Below, piece by piece: positions 1-4,942 of a stretch of 6,465 bases of DNA (position 1 is its first letter; each line of letters opens with the position of its first letter). Origin of the DNA: Chloroflexota bacterium (GTDB lineage Bacteria > Chloroflexota > Dehalococcoidia > Dehalococcoidales > Fen-1064); assembly GCA_026389745.1 (NCBI GenBank), contig JAPLHG010000014.1:1-6465 (forward strand). The letters run 5' to 3'. A program made the translations under genes and the position numbers. The notes beneath the pieces were generated by a model. The model did no database searches. It had not been told where the DNA came from and saw only the letters and a program-made list of their open reading frames with translations.

Positions 1-74
1 AGCTTGGTACCATGATCGTTAGTAAGTACCACTTTGGAATATTTTTTATGAGCGTCCACTCCTGCATAGAGCAT
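1..74 (-). CDS. IS110-family transposase, N-terminal fragment (cut by window edge)
   Basis: The minus strand reads ATG at 74-72 followed by 24 codons, giving MLYAGVDAHKKYSKVVLTND and then HGTK. The start GVDxHKKYS is characteristic of the N terminus of IS110-family (DEDD, RuvC-like) transposases, where this Asp is the first catalytic acidic residue of the RNase H-like fold. A strong Shine-Dalgarno sequence, AAGGAGGA (87-80), lies 5 bases before the ATG and supports the start. The gene runs leftward out of the window, so the second domain with the catalytic Ser cannot be seen. It follows the metal transporter operon in the same orientation, so the element appears to sit just 3' of it. Known for the family: recombination without terminal inverted repeats, guided by a bridge RNA from a non-coding end. 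The family call rests on only 24 residues. Confidence 0.72.
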   Translation of the reverse strand, partial: MLYAGVDAHKKYSKVVLTNDHGTK

Positions 75-235
75 CTCCGTCCTCCTTAAAGATATTTATA
101 CTATCTTATCGCAGAATCGGACGCCTTTCATCATACCATCTGTCTATTGTGCAGTACCGCCCACCATTTCCTACAAAAGGTAAAACTTTTTAGAGAATCT
201 TCGCATCAAGAGTTGTGACCGCAGAACGCCATATA
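75..235 (-). other. Non-coding region between metal operon and IS110-like transposase; possible IS end
   Basis: This 161-base stretch separates the ATPase stop codon from the transposase start, and no gene was found in it. It must contain the junction between chromosome and IS110-like element, but IS110 elements lack inverted repeats, so the exact edge is not visible. On the transposase strand a perfect 6-bp stem, AAGATA/TATCTT (89-94 with 102-107, 7-base loop), lies right before the Shine-Dalgarno sequence. Two related strings occur at 111-125 (GCAGAATCGGACGCC) and 221-230 (GCAGAACGCC). In the IS110 subgroup of the family the bridge RNA is encoded upstream of the transposase, so it could lie here. 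That is inference from family knowledge; I could not recognise its loops. No convincing rho-independent terminator follows the operon. Confidence 0.3.
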
Positions 236-1096
236 CTAATGCTTCGGTTCATTGAGACCCGGCAGGTCATGCCCGTGTCTATCCTCAAGCACGGCAAGGC
301 GTTTCTTATCGCCGGTAATTACAATGCCAAAGGTCTCCAAAAGGGCACCCGGAGTCAATACATCTTGCGGCGCACCCATAGCAACAACCTTGCGAGCAAG
401 GAGCATTACCTGATGGCAAAGAGCCGCCTCTTCCTGAATATCATGGGTAGCTACAATAATCGAAGCCCCCCTGCGAAGTTCATCATTGATTGCCTGTAAA
501 TAGAGCTCTCTACCGCCGGCATCCAGACCTGACGTCGGCTCGTCCAGTATGAGCAAATCTGCCTGATGAGCTAGCACCTGAGCAATATATGTACGTTGTT
601 GTTGACCACCGGATAGAGACCATAACGGAGAATCCATCAGCTTCTCAATACCCATAGTGCGCATTGCTGACAGGACGATTTCGTCATCTTGTCGGCCGAT
701 TCGTCCCCATAGTCCGCGTAAAGGAAACCTGCCCATACGCACAACATCAACGGCGCGAAGAGGAAGGATGAATCCGGAGGCATGGAACTGACCAAGATAA
801 GCTATCCGTCTGGGGTTATTGCCAGGGTGTGTTCCGAATACCGATATTTTGCCTCCCAGTGGCGACAACAGTCCAACAATTGTTTTTAATAGAGTCGATT
901 TGCCCGAACCGTTAGTGCCAATGAGTGCGAGTGCCTTGCCCTGTCTTAATTCAAAGCGGATATCCGCCACGACAACTTCATTGGGGTAGCCGATATTGAG
1001 TTGTTTGGCCTCGACAAAGAAAACATCATCCGTGCTCGGTGTTAAGGACTGCACACCAACTGTTGATAAGGAAACGGCATTTTTCTGACTATCCAT
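236..1096 (-). CDS. znuC: Metal ABC transporter ATP-binding protein (ZnuC/MntB type)
   Basis: This 286-residue cytoplasmic ATPase should power import of zinc or manganese through the neighbouring permease. The ATPase motifs are all present and in order: Walker A GTNGSGKST (60-68), Q-loop Gln in LGQ (near 103), signature LSGGQ (161-165), Walker B LLILDEP (181-187), D-loop SGLD (189-192) and switch His in ATHD (218). The first 27 or so residues precede the usual ABC start and look like a poorly conserved extension. The last 30 or so, after the nucleotide-binding domain, are charged. The ATG lies inside the end of the permease gene, with an 8-base overlap, and its own ribosome site is weak (GGGA), which suggests translational coupling. 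It is the third gene of the operon. Substrate type is inferred from the permease and binding protein; zinc and manganese cannot be separated from this subunit. Confidence 0.9.
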   Translation of the reverse strand: MDSQKNAVSLSTVGVQSLTPSTDDVFFVEAKQLNIGYPNEVVVADIRFELRQGKALALIGTNGSGKSTLLKTIVGLLSPLGGKISVFGTHPGNNPRRIAYLGQFHASGFILPLRAVDVVRMGRFPLRGLWGRIGRQDDEIVLSAMRTMGIEKLMDSPLWSLSGGQQQRTYIAQVLAHQADLLILDEPTSGLDAGGRELYLQAINDELRRGASIIVATHDIQEEAALCHQVMLLARKVVAMGAPQDVLTPGALLETFGIVITGDKKRLAVLEDRHGHDLPGLNEPKH

Positions 1097-1940
1097 GTGT
1101 TAATTCCCGAGGGTAGGCTACCCGATGATGACGTATATTTTTCACAATAAATACAATAAAGAAGATTACCACGGTTACCATTATTATTGACGCACCGGCA
1201 GCCAGATCAAAGTAGTAACTGATTAGCAAACCCGAATAAACTGACAGTATACCGAAGACCAGTGCCCATGCCATCATAGCTTCTATACGCCGGGCAAGGA
1301 GTGCACCAGCGCCAGCCGGTGCGATGAGCAACCCGAAAACAAGTAAAGTGCCGACTGTCTGGAAAGACACAATAACTGTAATAGCAATCATGAAGAGCAT
1401 AACATTATGATAGAGACGCACCGAAAACCCAGCGACTTCGGCTTGTTCTGGGTCAAAACTGAGCAACAAGAATGGGCGAGCACAAATTACGGCTATCACT
1501 ACGATAACCACCGTGGCAACAAGCTGAATCAGGATAGAGGGGATACCTATGCCAAAAATCTCACCAAACAGTATGCGGATAAGGTCACCGCTAAAAGAGT
1601 TAGAGCGTGATACAATTACCACGCCCAGGGATAGCATTCCAATGAACAGAAGCCCAATTGCAGTATCTGAGGATAATCGCGACCGTTGTGTAATCAGGGT
1701 AATGCCCCCAATCATGAACGCGGCACCGATAGCCGCTCCAATGATCCCCGGGAAACCTACCAAAATTGCTACTGCAATGCCAGGCAATACGCCATGGGCG
1801 AGCGCATCGCCGATAAAAGCCAGACCACGAAGGATAACAAAGGTGCCAGCAATTGCACAAGCAATCGAGACCAAGCTTCCAGCAATAAGGGCTTGGAGCA
1901 TAAAACCATTGGATGAGAAAGGTGTTACCAATAAATCCAT
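1089..1940 (-). CDS. znuB: Metal ABC transporter permease, ABC-3 family (ZnuB/MntC type)
   Basis: This is the integral inner-membrane subunit, probably a homodimer, that forms the metal channel. From the 1940 start it has about 283 residues, usual for the family. Hydrophobic segments run through nearly the whole protein, about eight by eye. Family hallmarks seen: GDALAHGVLPGIA in the N-terminal part, which matches the conserved GDAxxHxVLPG motif; SFDPEQAEVAGFSV in the middle; and VGTLLVFGLLIAPAGAGALLAR in the late region, with the conserved Pro. The ORF can be extended to a GTG at 1949, but that codon is only one base from the AGGAGG at 1956-1951, whereas the ATG at 1940 is 10 bases away, so 1940 is preferred. 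The stop overlaps the ATPase start. Thr-His-Gly forms the C terminus. Metal specificity is not readable from the sequence. Confidence 0.9.
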   Translation of the reverse strand: MDLLVTPFSSNGFMLQALIAGSLVSIACAIAGTFVILRGLAFIGDALAHGVLPGIAVAILVGFPGIIGAAIGAAFMIGGITLITQRSRLSSDTAIGLLFIGMLSLGVVIVSRSNSFSGDLIRILFGEIFGIGIPSILIQLVATVVIVVIAVICARPFLLLSFDPEQAEVAGFSVRLYHNVMLFMIAITVIVSFQTVGTLLVFGLLIAPAGAGALLARRIEAMMAWALVFGILSVYSGLLISYYFDLAAGASIIMVTVVIFFIVFIVKNIRHHRVAYPRELTHG

Positions 1941-1950
1941 AATGGCCACC

Positions 1951-1956
1951 CCTCCT
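1951..1956 (-). promoter_or_regulatory. Shine-Dalgarno of the permease gene, overlapping upstream stop codon
   Basis: AGGAGG on the minus strand shares bases with the TAG stop of the binding-protein gene (TAGGAGG). Its 10-base distance to the ATG at 1940, against one base to the GTG at 1949, decides the permease start. The overlap suggests that ribosomes finishing the first gene reinitiate on the second. Confidence 0.75.
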
Positions 1957-2869
1957 ATTTTAAGGCATTGGTAATAACGCCGGTTATATTTCTCATGAAT
2001 GTGAAATAGGAATTATCATCAGGCAAGGCGTGCGTGGTGAGTTCCACAACATTTACTCCGGTTTCATCACCGATTGCCTTGGCCACAGCAGGTGATGTAC
2101 CAAACTCAGTGAATATCGCTTTCACATGGTTATCTTGAATTGCCTTCTTAAGTGCAGCCAGGTCTGCTGCCGAAACCTCCGCTTGAGAAGAGAGACTAGG
2201 TATAATTACTCCAACCAGCTTAAAATTATAGCGTTGTGCGAAATATCCCATTGACTCATGTCCAGTGACCAGTTTACGGTTGTCCTGTGGTACGGCCGCT
2301 ACAGTATCGGCAACTTCTTTATTCAAGCTATCCAGTTGGCCTTCCAGATTGGAGGTTTGACTAGTGATATCCAGACCCAATTCCTTCATGAATTCAGGGG
2401 CAAGGGCGATGACTATGCTCTTCATTGTTAGGGGGTCCATCCAGATATGCGGGTCAGGCGCACCAAGCATCTGGTCTGGGTCACTGGAAGGAATTCCCTC
2501 GCCGGGCCCAACATAACGTACAGTAATATAGTCGGAGGCAGTGAAGAATTTCACACCATTGTTTCTAGCCACTGTCAGAGTCTTCTCCATGCCACCTTCC
2601 AACCCAAGTCCGTTCTCAATGACAAGGTCTGCCTTATTAATTGTTTCAATATCTTTTGCTGATGGTTCCCATTCGTGCGGGTCCAGTCCGTTTGGAATAG
2701 AAATAGTTACAGTTGCCTTATCACCAACCAAGTCTTTTACAATTGACCCAAGAATAGAGTAGGTAACGACAATGGATTTCTTCGGGCTACTGGTTGATGA
2801 CTGACAGGATAACGTACCAAGAAGGGCTAGCGTGATGAGCACTGTCAATAGGATATATTTACCTCTCAC
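1955..2869 (-). CDS. znuA: Metal-binding lipoprotein of ABC transporter (ZnuA/TroA family)
   Basis: This 304-residue solute-binding protein of cluster A-I is predicted to capture metal outside the membrane and pass it to the permease. The N terminus MRGK plus a hydrophobic run ends in GTLSC, a lipobox-like site with Cys22 as the likely lipidated residue; the -3 residue is Thr rather than the usual Leu. Ligand His residues are visible in DPHEWEPS (H65), DPHIWMDP (H141) and GHESMGYF (H204). A His at the third site is the ZnuA/TroA pattern, whereas PsaA-type manganese proteins have Glu there. The fourth ligand, normally Asp or Glu, aligns by eye with His280 in LTTHALPDD. The His-rich loop of proteobacterial ZnuA is absent. 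The start is GTG, with AGGAGG (2886-2881) 11 bases upstream. It is the first gene of the operon. Zinc is my preferred substrate, but manganese is not excluded. Confidence 0.88.
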   Translation of the reverse strand: MRGKYILLTVLITLALLGTLSCQSSTSSPKKSIVVTYSILGSIVKDLVGDKATVTISIPNGLDPHEWEPSAKDIETINKADLVIENGLGLEGGMEKTLTVARNNGVKFFTASDYITVRYVGPGEGIPSSDPDQMLGAPDPHIWMDPLTMKSIVIALAPEFMKELGLDITSQTSNLEGQLDSLNKEVADTVAAVPQDNRKLVTGHESMGYFAQRYNFKLVGVIIPSLSSQAEVSAADLAALKKAIQDNHVKAIFTEFGTSPAVAKAIGDETGVNVVELTTHALPDDNSYFTFMRNITGVITNALK

Positions 2870-2897
2870 CTGAATGCAACCCTCCTGTTTTATGCTC

Positions 2898-2926
2898 TTG
2901 ACTCAACGTTAATGATAATCTATTAT
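2898..2926 (+). promoter_or_regulatory. Predicted sigma-70 promoter of the Fur-family regulator
   Basis: The -35 box TTGACT (2898-2903) and the -10 box TATTAT (2921-2926) have a 17-base spacer, and each has one mismatch to consensus. The predicted start is near 2933, leaving a leader of about 59 bases before the ATG at 2992. The box overlaps the same inverted repeat as the opposing promoter, which implies autoregulation. Confidence 0.65.
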
Positions 2927-2940
2927 CAATAGTAGGTCAA
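2912..2940 (-). promoter_or_regulatory. Predicted sigma-70 promoter of the metal transporter operon
   Basis: On the minus strand the -35 box TTGACC (2940-2935) and the -10 box TATCAT (2917-2912) are separated by exactly 17 bases, and each has one mismatch to consensus. The predicted transcript start is near 2905, giving a leader of about 36 bases before the GTG at 2869. The -10 box lies within the Fur-like operator, so repressor binding would block it. It overlaps the divergent promoter of the regulator. Confidence 0.65.
2913..2928. promoter_or_regulatory. Fur-family operator, perfect 7-2-7 inverted repeat
   Basis: TGATAAT-CT-ATTATCA is a perfect inverted repeat between the divergent transporter and regulator genes. 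Its half-sites equal those of the classic Bacillus Fur box (7-1-7, TGATAATnATTATCA), but here the spacer is two bases, not one. It covers both -10 boxes. The half-sites differ from the published Bacillus Zur half-site (TCGTAAT). The likely ligand protein is the product of the adjacent gene. Confidence 0.72.
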
Positions 2941-2991
2941 GAGTAGTTAAGAAACTAACGAGAACTCGTCCACTGGGAAGAGAAGAGTAAT

Positions 2992-3390
2992 ATGAAGAGA
3001 GGCACACATCAGCGCAATGCAATTCGCAAAGCTCTGCTAAATGCGGGGAGGCCACTTTCAGTCAATGAAGTGTTTGCACTGGCTCAAAATGAAGTGGCAG
3101 GTTTAGGAATCGCAACAGTCTATCGAAATCTGAAGGCTCTCCAGCTAGAGGAGTTGATAGTACAGGTCGATTTGCCAGGGCAACCACCCCGCTGGGAAAA
3201 AGCACCAGAACGTCATCACCATCATTTTCTTTGCCGTACATGCGACAAGCTGTCCGAGATACAAGATTGCCCAGAAGGGCTCAGACATCTTTTGCCTGAA
3301 GGGTACACCTTGGAGGAACACGATATTTTACTACGTGGCCAATGTGATACCTGTACCAGAGTTACTAATTCATACGCAAACCGGAAGTAG
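2992..3390 (+). CDS. Fur-family metalloregulator (Fur/Zur/Mur type)
   Basis: This 132-residue cytoplasmic repressor is of normal to slightly short length for the family. The N-terminal winged helix contains the recognition-helix segment GIATVYRNLKAL (about 39-50). The dimerisation domain has HHHH (75-78), then CRTC (81-84) and CDTC (118-121), the two CxxC pairs that form the structural zinc site, plus His110. The gene diverges from a zinc/manganese importer and shares its operator, so a Zur-like or Mur-like role is likely, although the operator half-sites read Fur-like. I therefore leave the symbol blank. The ribosome site is weak (purine-rich GAAGAG before the ATG). The stop codon TAG directly abuts the IS3-family element and forms part of its target duplication; the coding sequence itself was not broken. 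Confidence 0.9.
   Translation: MKRGTHQRNAIRKALLNAGRPLSVNEVFALAQNEVAGLGIATVYRNLKALQLEELIVQVDLPGQPPRWEKAPERHHHHFLCRTCDKLSEIQDCPEGLRHLLPEGYTLEEHDILLRGQCDTCTRVTNSYANRK
3387..3390 (+). repeat. Target-site duplication, left copy (GTAG)
   Basis: GTAG directly precedes the left tip of the IS3-family element and recurs directly after its right tip at 4529-4532. Four bases is within the 3-5 bp usual for the family. The last three bases are the stop codon of the Fur-family gene. A 4-base match can arise by chance, but the restored hairpin at the empty site supports it. Confidence 0.6.
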
Positions 3391-3417
3391 TATACTGCTC
3401 CCCATTAAGACAAGCGG
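3391..3417 (+). repeat. Left terminal inverted repeat of the IS3-family element
   Basis: Read inward, this starts TATACTGCTCCCCATTAAG and pairs with 4528-4502 at 21 of 27 positions. Mismatches are at positions 2, 5, 9, 17, 20 and 25. Confidence 0.82.
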
Positions 3418-3462
3418 TTAGCTAAGGGAGTAAAATGGCTGGTAACAGGGAGAAAAGCAGCC

Positions 3463-3732
3463 ATGAAAAGAAGGAAATGGGACCCCAAGACCAAAGCCAT
3501 GATTGTTGTTCAGGGATTGAAAGGCAAACCGGTTGCCGAGATCTGCCTGGAACATCAAATCAGCCAGACCCAATACTACCAATGGCGGGATCAATTTCTC
3601 TCCAATGCGCACCAGATATTCGCTGACAATGAAAAGAAGAATGAGCTATTGACCAAGGAAAATGTCCATCTTCGGAAAATTATCGGGGATCTCACGGTGG
3701 AATTAAAAAAAACCGAAGAGTGGTTAACATGA
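3463..3732 (+). CDS. IS3-family transposase OrfA
   Basis: This 89-residue DNA-binding subunit of the IS3-family transposase has normal length. Residues about 13-45 form the helix-turn-helix (GKPVAEICLEHQISQTQYYQW), which recognises the element ends. Residues about 58-88 (NELLTKENVHLRKIIGDL and onward) form a Leu-rich coiled coil that mediates multimerisation. AGGGAG lies 10 bases before the ATG. The stop TGA overlaps the orfB start as ATGA. Near its end the frame passes through TTA AAA AAA ACC, a slippery run that can shift ribosomes by -1 to produce the OrfAB fusion. It appears intact. Confidence 0.88.
   Translation: MKRRKWDPKTKAMIVVQGLKGKPVAEICLEHQISQTQYYQWRDQFLSNAHQIFADNEKKNELLTKENVHLRKIIGDLTVELKKTEEWLT
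3705..3711 (+). promoter_or_regulatory. Programmed -1 frameshift site (A AAA AAA)
   Basis: Eight A's (3705-3712) lie in the orfA frame as A AAA AAA, the heptamer class used by IS3-family elements. OrfB is in the -1 frame relative to orfA, and that frame is open across the site (AAA AAC CGA AGA GTG GTT AAC ATG), so slippage would join the two proteins. No clear downstream stimulatory stem was seen. Confidence 0.65.
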
Positions 3733-4509
3733 AACGGAAAGAAGCCGCCAGTACGATAGAACGTAACCTGCCGGTGCTGGAGCGTATCAAGGAAATCAAA
3801 ATAGAGCATCCTTTCTGGGGATACAGACGTATGTGGGCTTACCTGAAATATGTTGATGGTTTGGAGATTAACAAGAAACGGGTATTACGGCTGATGCAGC
3901 GGCATGATTTACTGGTCAAGCCGGACACAAAACTTAAGGCAAAGAGAACACTCGGCAGAAGCAAACCTATACCGGAACGCCCTAACCAATGGTGGGGAAT
4001 AGACATGACCAAGGTGATGGTAAACGGGTTTGGCTGGATGTATATCGCGGTGGTACTGGATTGGTACACGAAGAAAATAGTCGGTTACTATGCCGGGATG
4101 CAATGCCGCGGGAAGCACTGGCTGGAAGCCCTGGATGAGGCAGTGAACCAGCAATTCCCGGACGGTGTACGAGAAGGAGCAGGATTTATGTTTGATGTCA
4201 GACAATGGTAGCCAACCGACATCGGTAGGGTTTATGAAAGCCTGCCGGGAACTAAACATCCACCAGGCATTCACCAGCTACAACAACCCCAAGGGGAATG
4301 CGGATACCGAAAGGGTATTCAGAACCATGAAAGAGGAACTGCTCTGGCTTAGAGAGTGGACCAGTCCCTTTGAGTTAGCCGATGCCCTCGGGCAATGGAT
4401 TAGATACTACAATGGAAGTTACCTGCATTCGGCATTAGGTTATAAGTCACCAATAAAATTCGAGGAGGAATACCGAAATAACCAGCTGACTCTCTTAGCT
4501 ACCCCTTGA
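3729..4509 (+). pseudogene. IS3-family transposase OrfB (DDE integrase), frameshifted
   Basis: This is the catalytic subunit, rve/DDE fold, now in two frames. The first part (3729 to about 4173, running to a stop at 4211 in its own frame) holds the HTH_21-like segment HPFWGYRRMWAYL (about 28-40) and the first catalytic Asp in WWGIDMTK (D92). The second part, in the +1 frame up to the TGA at 4507-4509, holds the second Asp in MSDNGSQPTS and the Glu in ADTERVFR. There are 35 residues between that Asp and Glu, the family hallmark. Removing one base in the string GAGAAGGAG (4171-4179) restores DGVREEQDLCLMSDNG, so a single-base insertion is the simplest cause. The stop lies within the right inverted repeat. 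The start is the ATG overlapping the orfA stop; a GTG at 3720 lies further upstream in frame. A sequencing error remains possible. Confidence 0.82.
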
Positions 4510-4528
4510 CTAAATGGGGTGCACTACA
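4502..4528 (-). repeat. Right terminal inverted repeat of the IS3-family element
   Basis: Read inward on the minus strand, this begins TGTAGTGCACCCCATTTAG. It includes the orfB stop codon and, on the plus strand, an outward-pointing TTGACT (4506-4511) that could serve as a -35 box. Confidence 0.82.
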
Positions 4529-4532
4529 GTAG
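4529..4532 (+). repeat. Target-site duplication, right copy (GTAG)
   Basis: This matches 3387-3390 on the other side of the element. Removing the element and one copy restores GGAAG-TAG-CTTCC, a small inverted repeat, at the empty site. Confidence 0.6.
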
Positions 4533-4566
4533 CTTCCAGGTATTCTTCCGTTCTCTCACTATTCAT
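4529..4566 (-). pseudogene. 5' stub of a DtxR/MntR-family metalloregulator gene
   Basis: On the minus strand, the ATG at 4566-4564 opens a frame reading MNSERTEEYLEA before it enters the IS end and stops at TAG (4512-4510). The pattern E(E/D)YLExIY is the well-known N-terminal helix start of DtxR/MntR/TroR repressors, which sense manganese or iron. The reading is supported by GGAGG (4576-4572) 5 bases before the ATG, by a promoter, and by a palindromic operator upstream. No remainder of the gene appears on the far side of the IS: the sequence there is the end of the Fur-family gene, and the restored empty site would read MNSERTEEYLEATSGLRMN then stop. The truncation therefore probably predates the insertion. 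Only 12 residues support the family call, so it remains a hypothesis. Confidence 0.5.
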
Positions 4567-4578
4567 TGATGCCTCCAA

Positions 4579-4600
4579 ATAATTAAGCTAGCTTAATTAT
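4579..4600. promoter_or_regulatory. Perfect 22-bp palindrome, likely DtxR/MntR-type operator
   Basis: The half ATAATTAAGCT is followed by its exact reverse complement with no spacer. Its layout of TTAAG-CTAG-CTTAA resembles operators of the DtxR/IdeR/MntR family, such as TTAGGTTAGCCTAACCTAA. It overlaps the -10 box of the promoter for the regulator stub, as expected for autoregulation. It is 66 or more bases outside the IS and 342 bases from pilT, so the stub is the natural target. A MarR-type operator is an alternative. Confidence 0.6.
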
Positions 4601-4624
4601 GACACGTCTGCCTTAATTTAACAA
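4596..4624 (-). promoter_or_regulatory. Predicted promoter of the truncated DtxR-like gene
   Basis: On the minus strand, TTGTTA (4624-4619) and CATAAT (4601-4596) are separated by 17 bases. The -35 box matches consensus at 4 of 6 positions and the -10 box at 5 of 6. The predicted start near 4589 falls inside the palindrome, with a leader of about 23 bases carrying GGAGG. It now drives a stub and reads into the IS against orfB. Confidence 0.5.
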
Positions 4625-4942
4625 ATAAATATTATCTATATGCGACTGTAATAACAGCCTGTTTTTATAACTGCGCTGATTTCAATTAAAGCCAAACCCA
4701 GTATCAACTTATATACGGCATTGATTACTATATCAACACAAGGTAAAATATAAGCGTGTTAATTTTTCTACAGAACATGGGGGGCAGACTTTCACGTTAG
4801 TGAACGTAATGGTGTAATATTATACAAAATACAGTCATAGTTTACTCAGTTTTAGGTCAAACGAAATTTAAGTTTCAAAGTGCTATGAGTTTACTTGTGG
4901 ATATTTAATTATGAGATGCTGTTGCTATGGGGAGATGGTTAT
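4601..4942. other. AT-rich intergenic region upstream of pilT
   Basis: No gene was found; all frames are closed quickly by stops. It holds the minus-strand promoter of the regulator stub at its left end, a candidate plus-strand promoter at 4721-4749, and two small inverted repeats: TTCAC-GTTA-GTGAA (4791-4804) and TGTA-N6-TACA (4813-4826, within TGTAATATTATACA). These could be protein-binding sites controlling pilT, but nothing identifies the regulator. Confidence 0.5.
4721..4749 (+). promoter_or_regulatory. Candidate promoter for pilT
   Basis: TTGATT (4721-4726) and TAAAAT (4744-4749) are separated by 17 bases. The -35 box also begins an inverted repeat, TTGAT-N6-ATCAA (4721-4736). The leader to the ATG at 4943 would be about 187 bases, rather long, so another start nearer the gene is possible in this AT-rich DNA. 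Confidence 0.35.

Larger units (their letters stand above)
3391..4528 (+). mobile_element. IS3-family insertion sequence, 1138 bp, IS150-like ends, defective orfB
   Basis: The element has 27-bp imperfect terminal inverted repeats matching at 21 of 27 positions. The right tip starts TGTAGTGCACCCC when read inward, resembling the known IS150 ends. It contains the two-gene IS3 layout: orfA (3463-3732) overlaps orfB in ATGA, with a run of eight A's for -1 frameshifting. The orfB reading frame is broken near 4175, so autonomous transposition is unlikely unless the shift is a sequencing error. A GTAG direct repeat flanks the element. It sits between the Fur-family regulator and the stub of a second metalloregulator. 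The left tip begins TA instead of the family's usual TG. Confidence 0.88.

Noticed and set aside
1..12. Window starts with AGCTTGGTACC, which resembles a HindIII-KpnI vector polylinker.
   Set aside because: It reads in frame as part of the IS110-like transposase (HGTK), and nothing else nearby looks like vector.
1549..1974. Plus-strand 141-codon open frame.
   Set aside because: It is antisense to the permease gene, has no ribosome site and no recognisable sequence; it is a shadow of the real gene.
3214..3225. Four consecutive His codons in the Fur-family gene, which might suggest a tag or histidine-rich metal store.
   Set aside because: A His cluster before the first CxxC is normal in this family and forms part of the metal-sensing region.
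3435..3626. Plus-strand frame starting with AGGGAG four bases before ATG, upstream of orfA.
   Set aside because: It runs out of frame through orfA, and its product has no family features; the orfA frame has the HTH and coiled coil.
3909..4274. Minus-strand 121-codon open frame inside the IS.
   Set aside because: It is a shadow of orfB, whose catalytic motifs are clearly on the plus strand.
3396..4523. Shorter IS boundaries with TG...CA tips and a TAC duplication.
   Set aside because: Extending to 3391 and 4528 adds three matching terminal bases, gives an IS150-like TGTAGTGCACCC tip, and yields a better 4-bp GTAG duplication with a restored hairpin.
4895..4942. Longer pilT start at GTG 4895.
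   Set aside because: It adds 16 residues unlike other PilT N termini, while the ATG at 4943 has GGGGAG at good distance.
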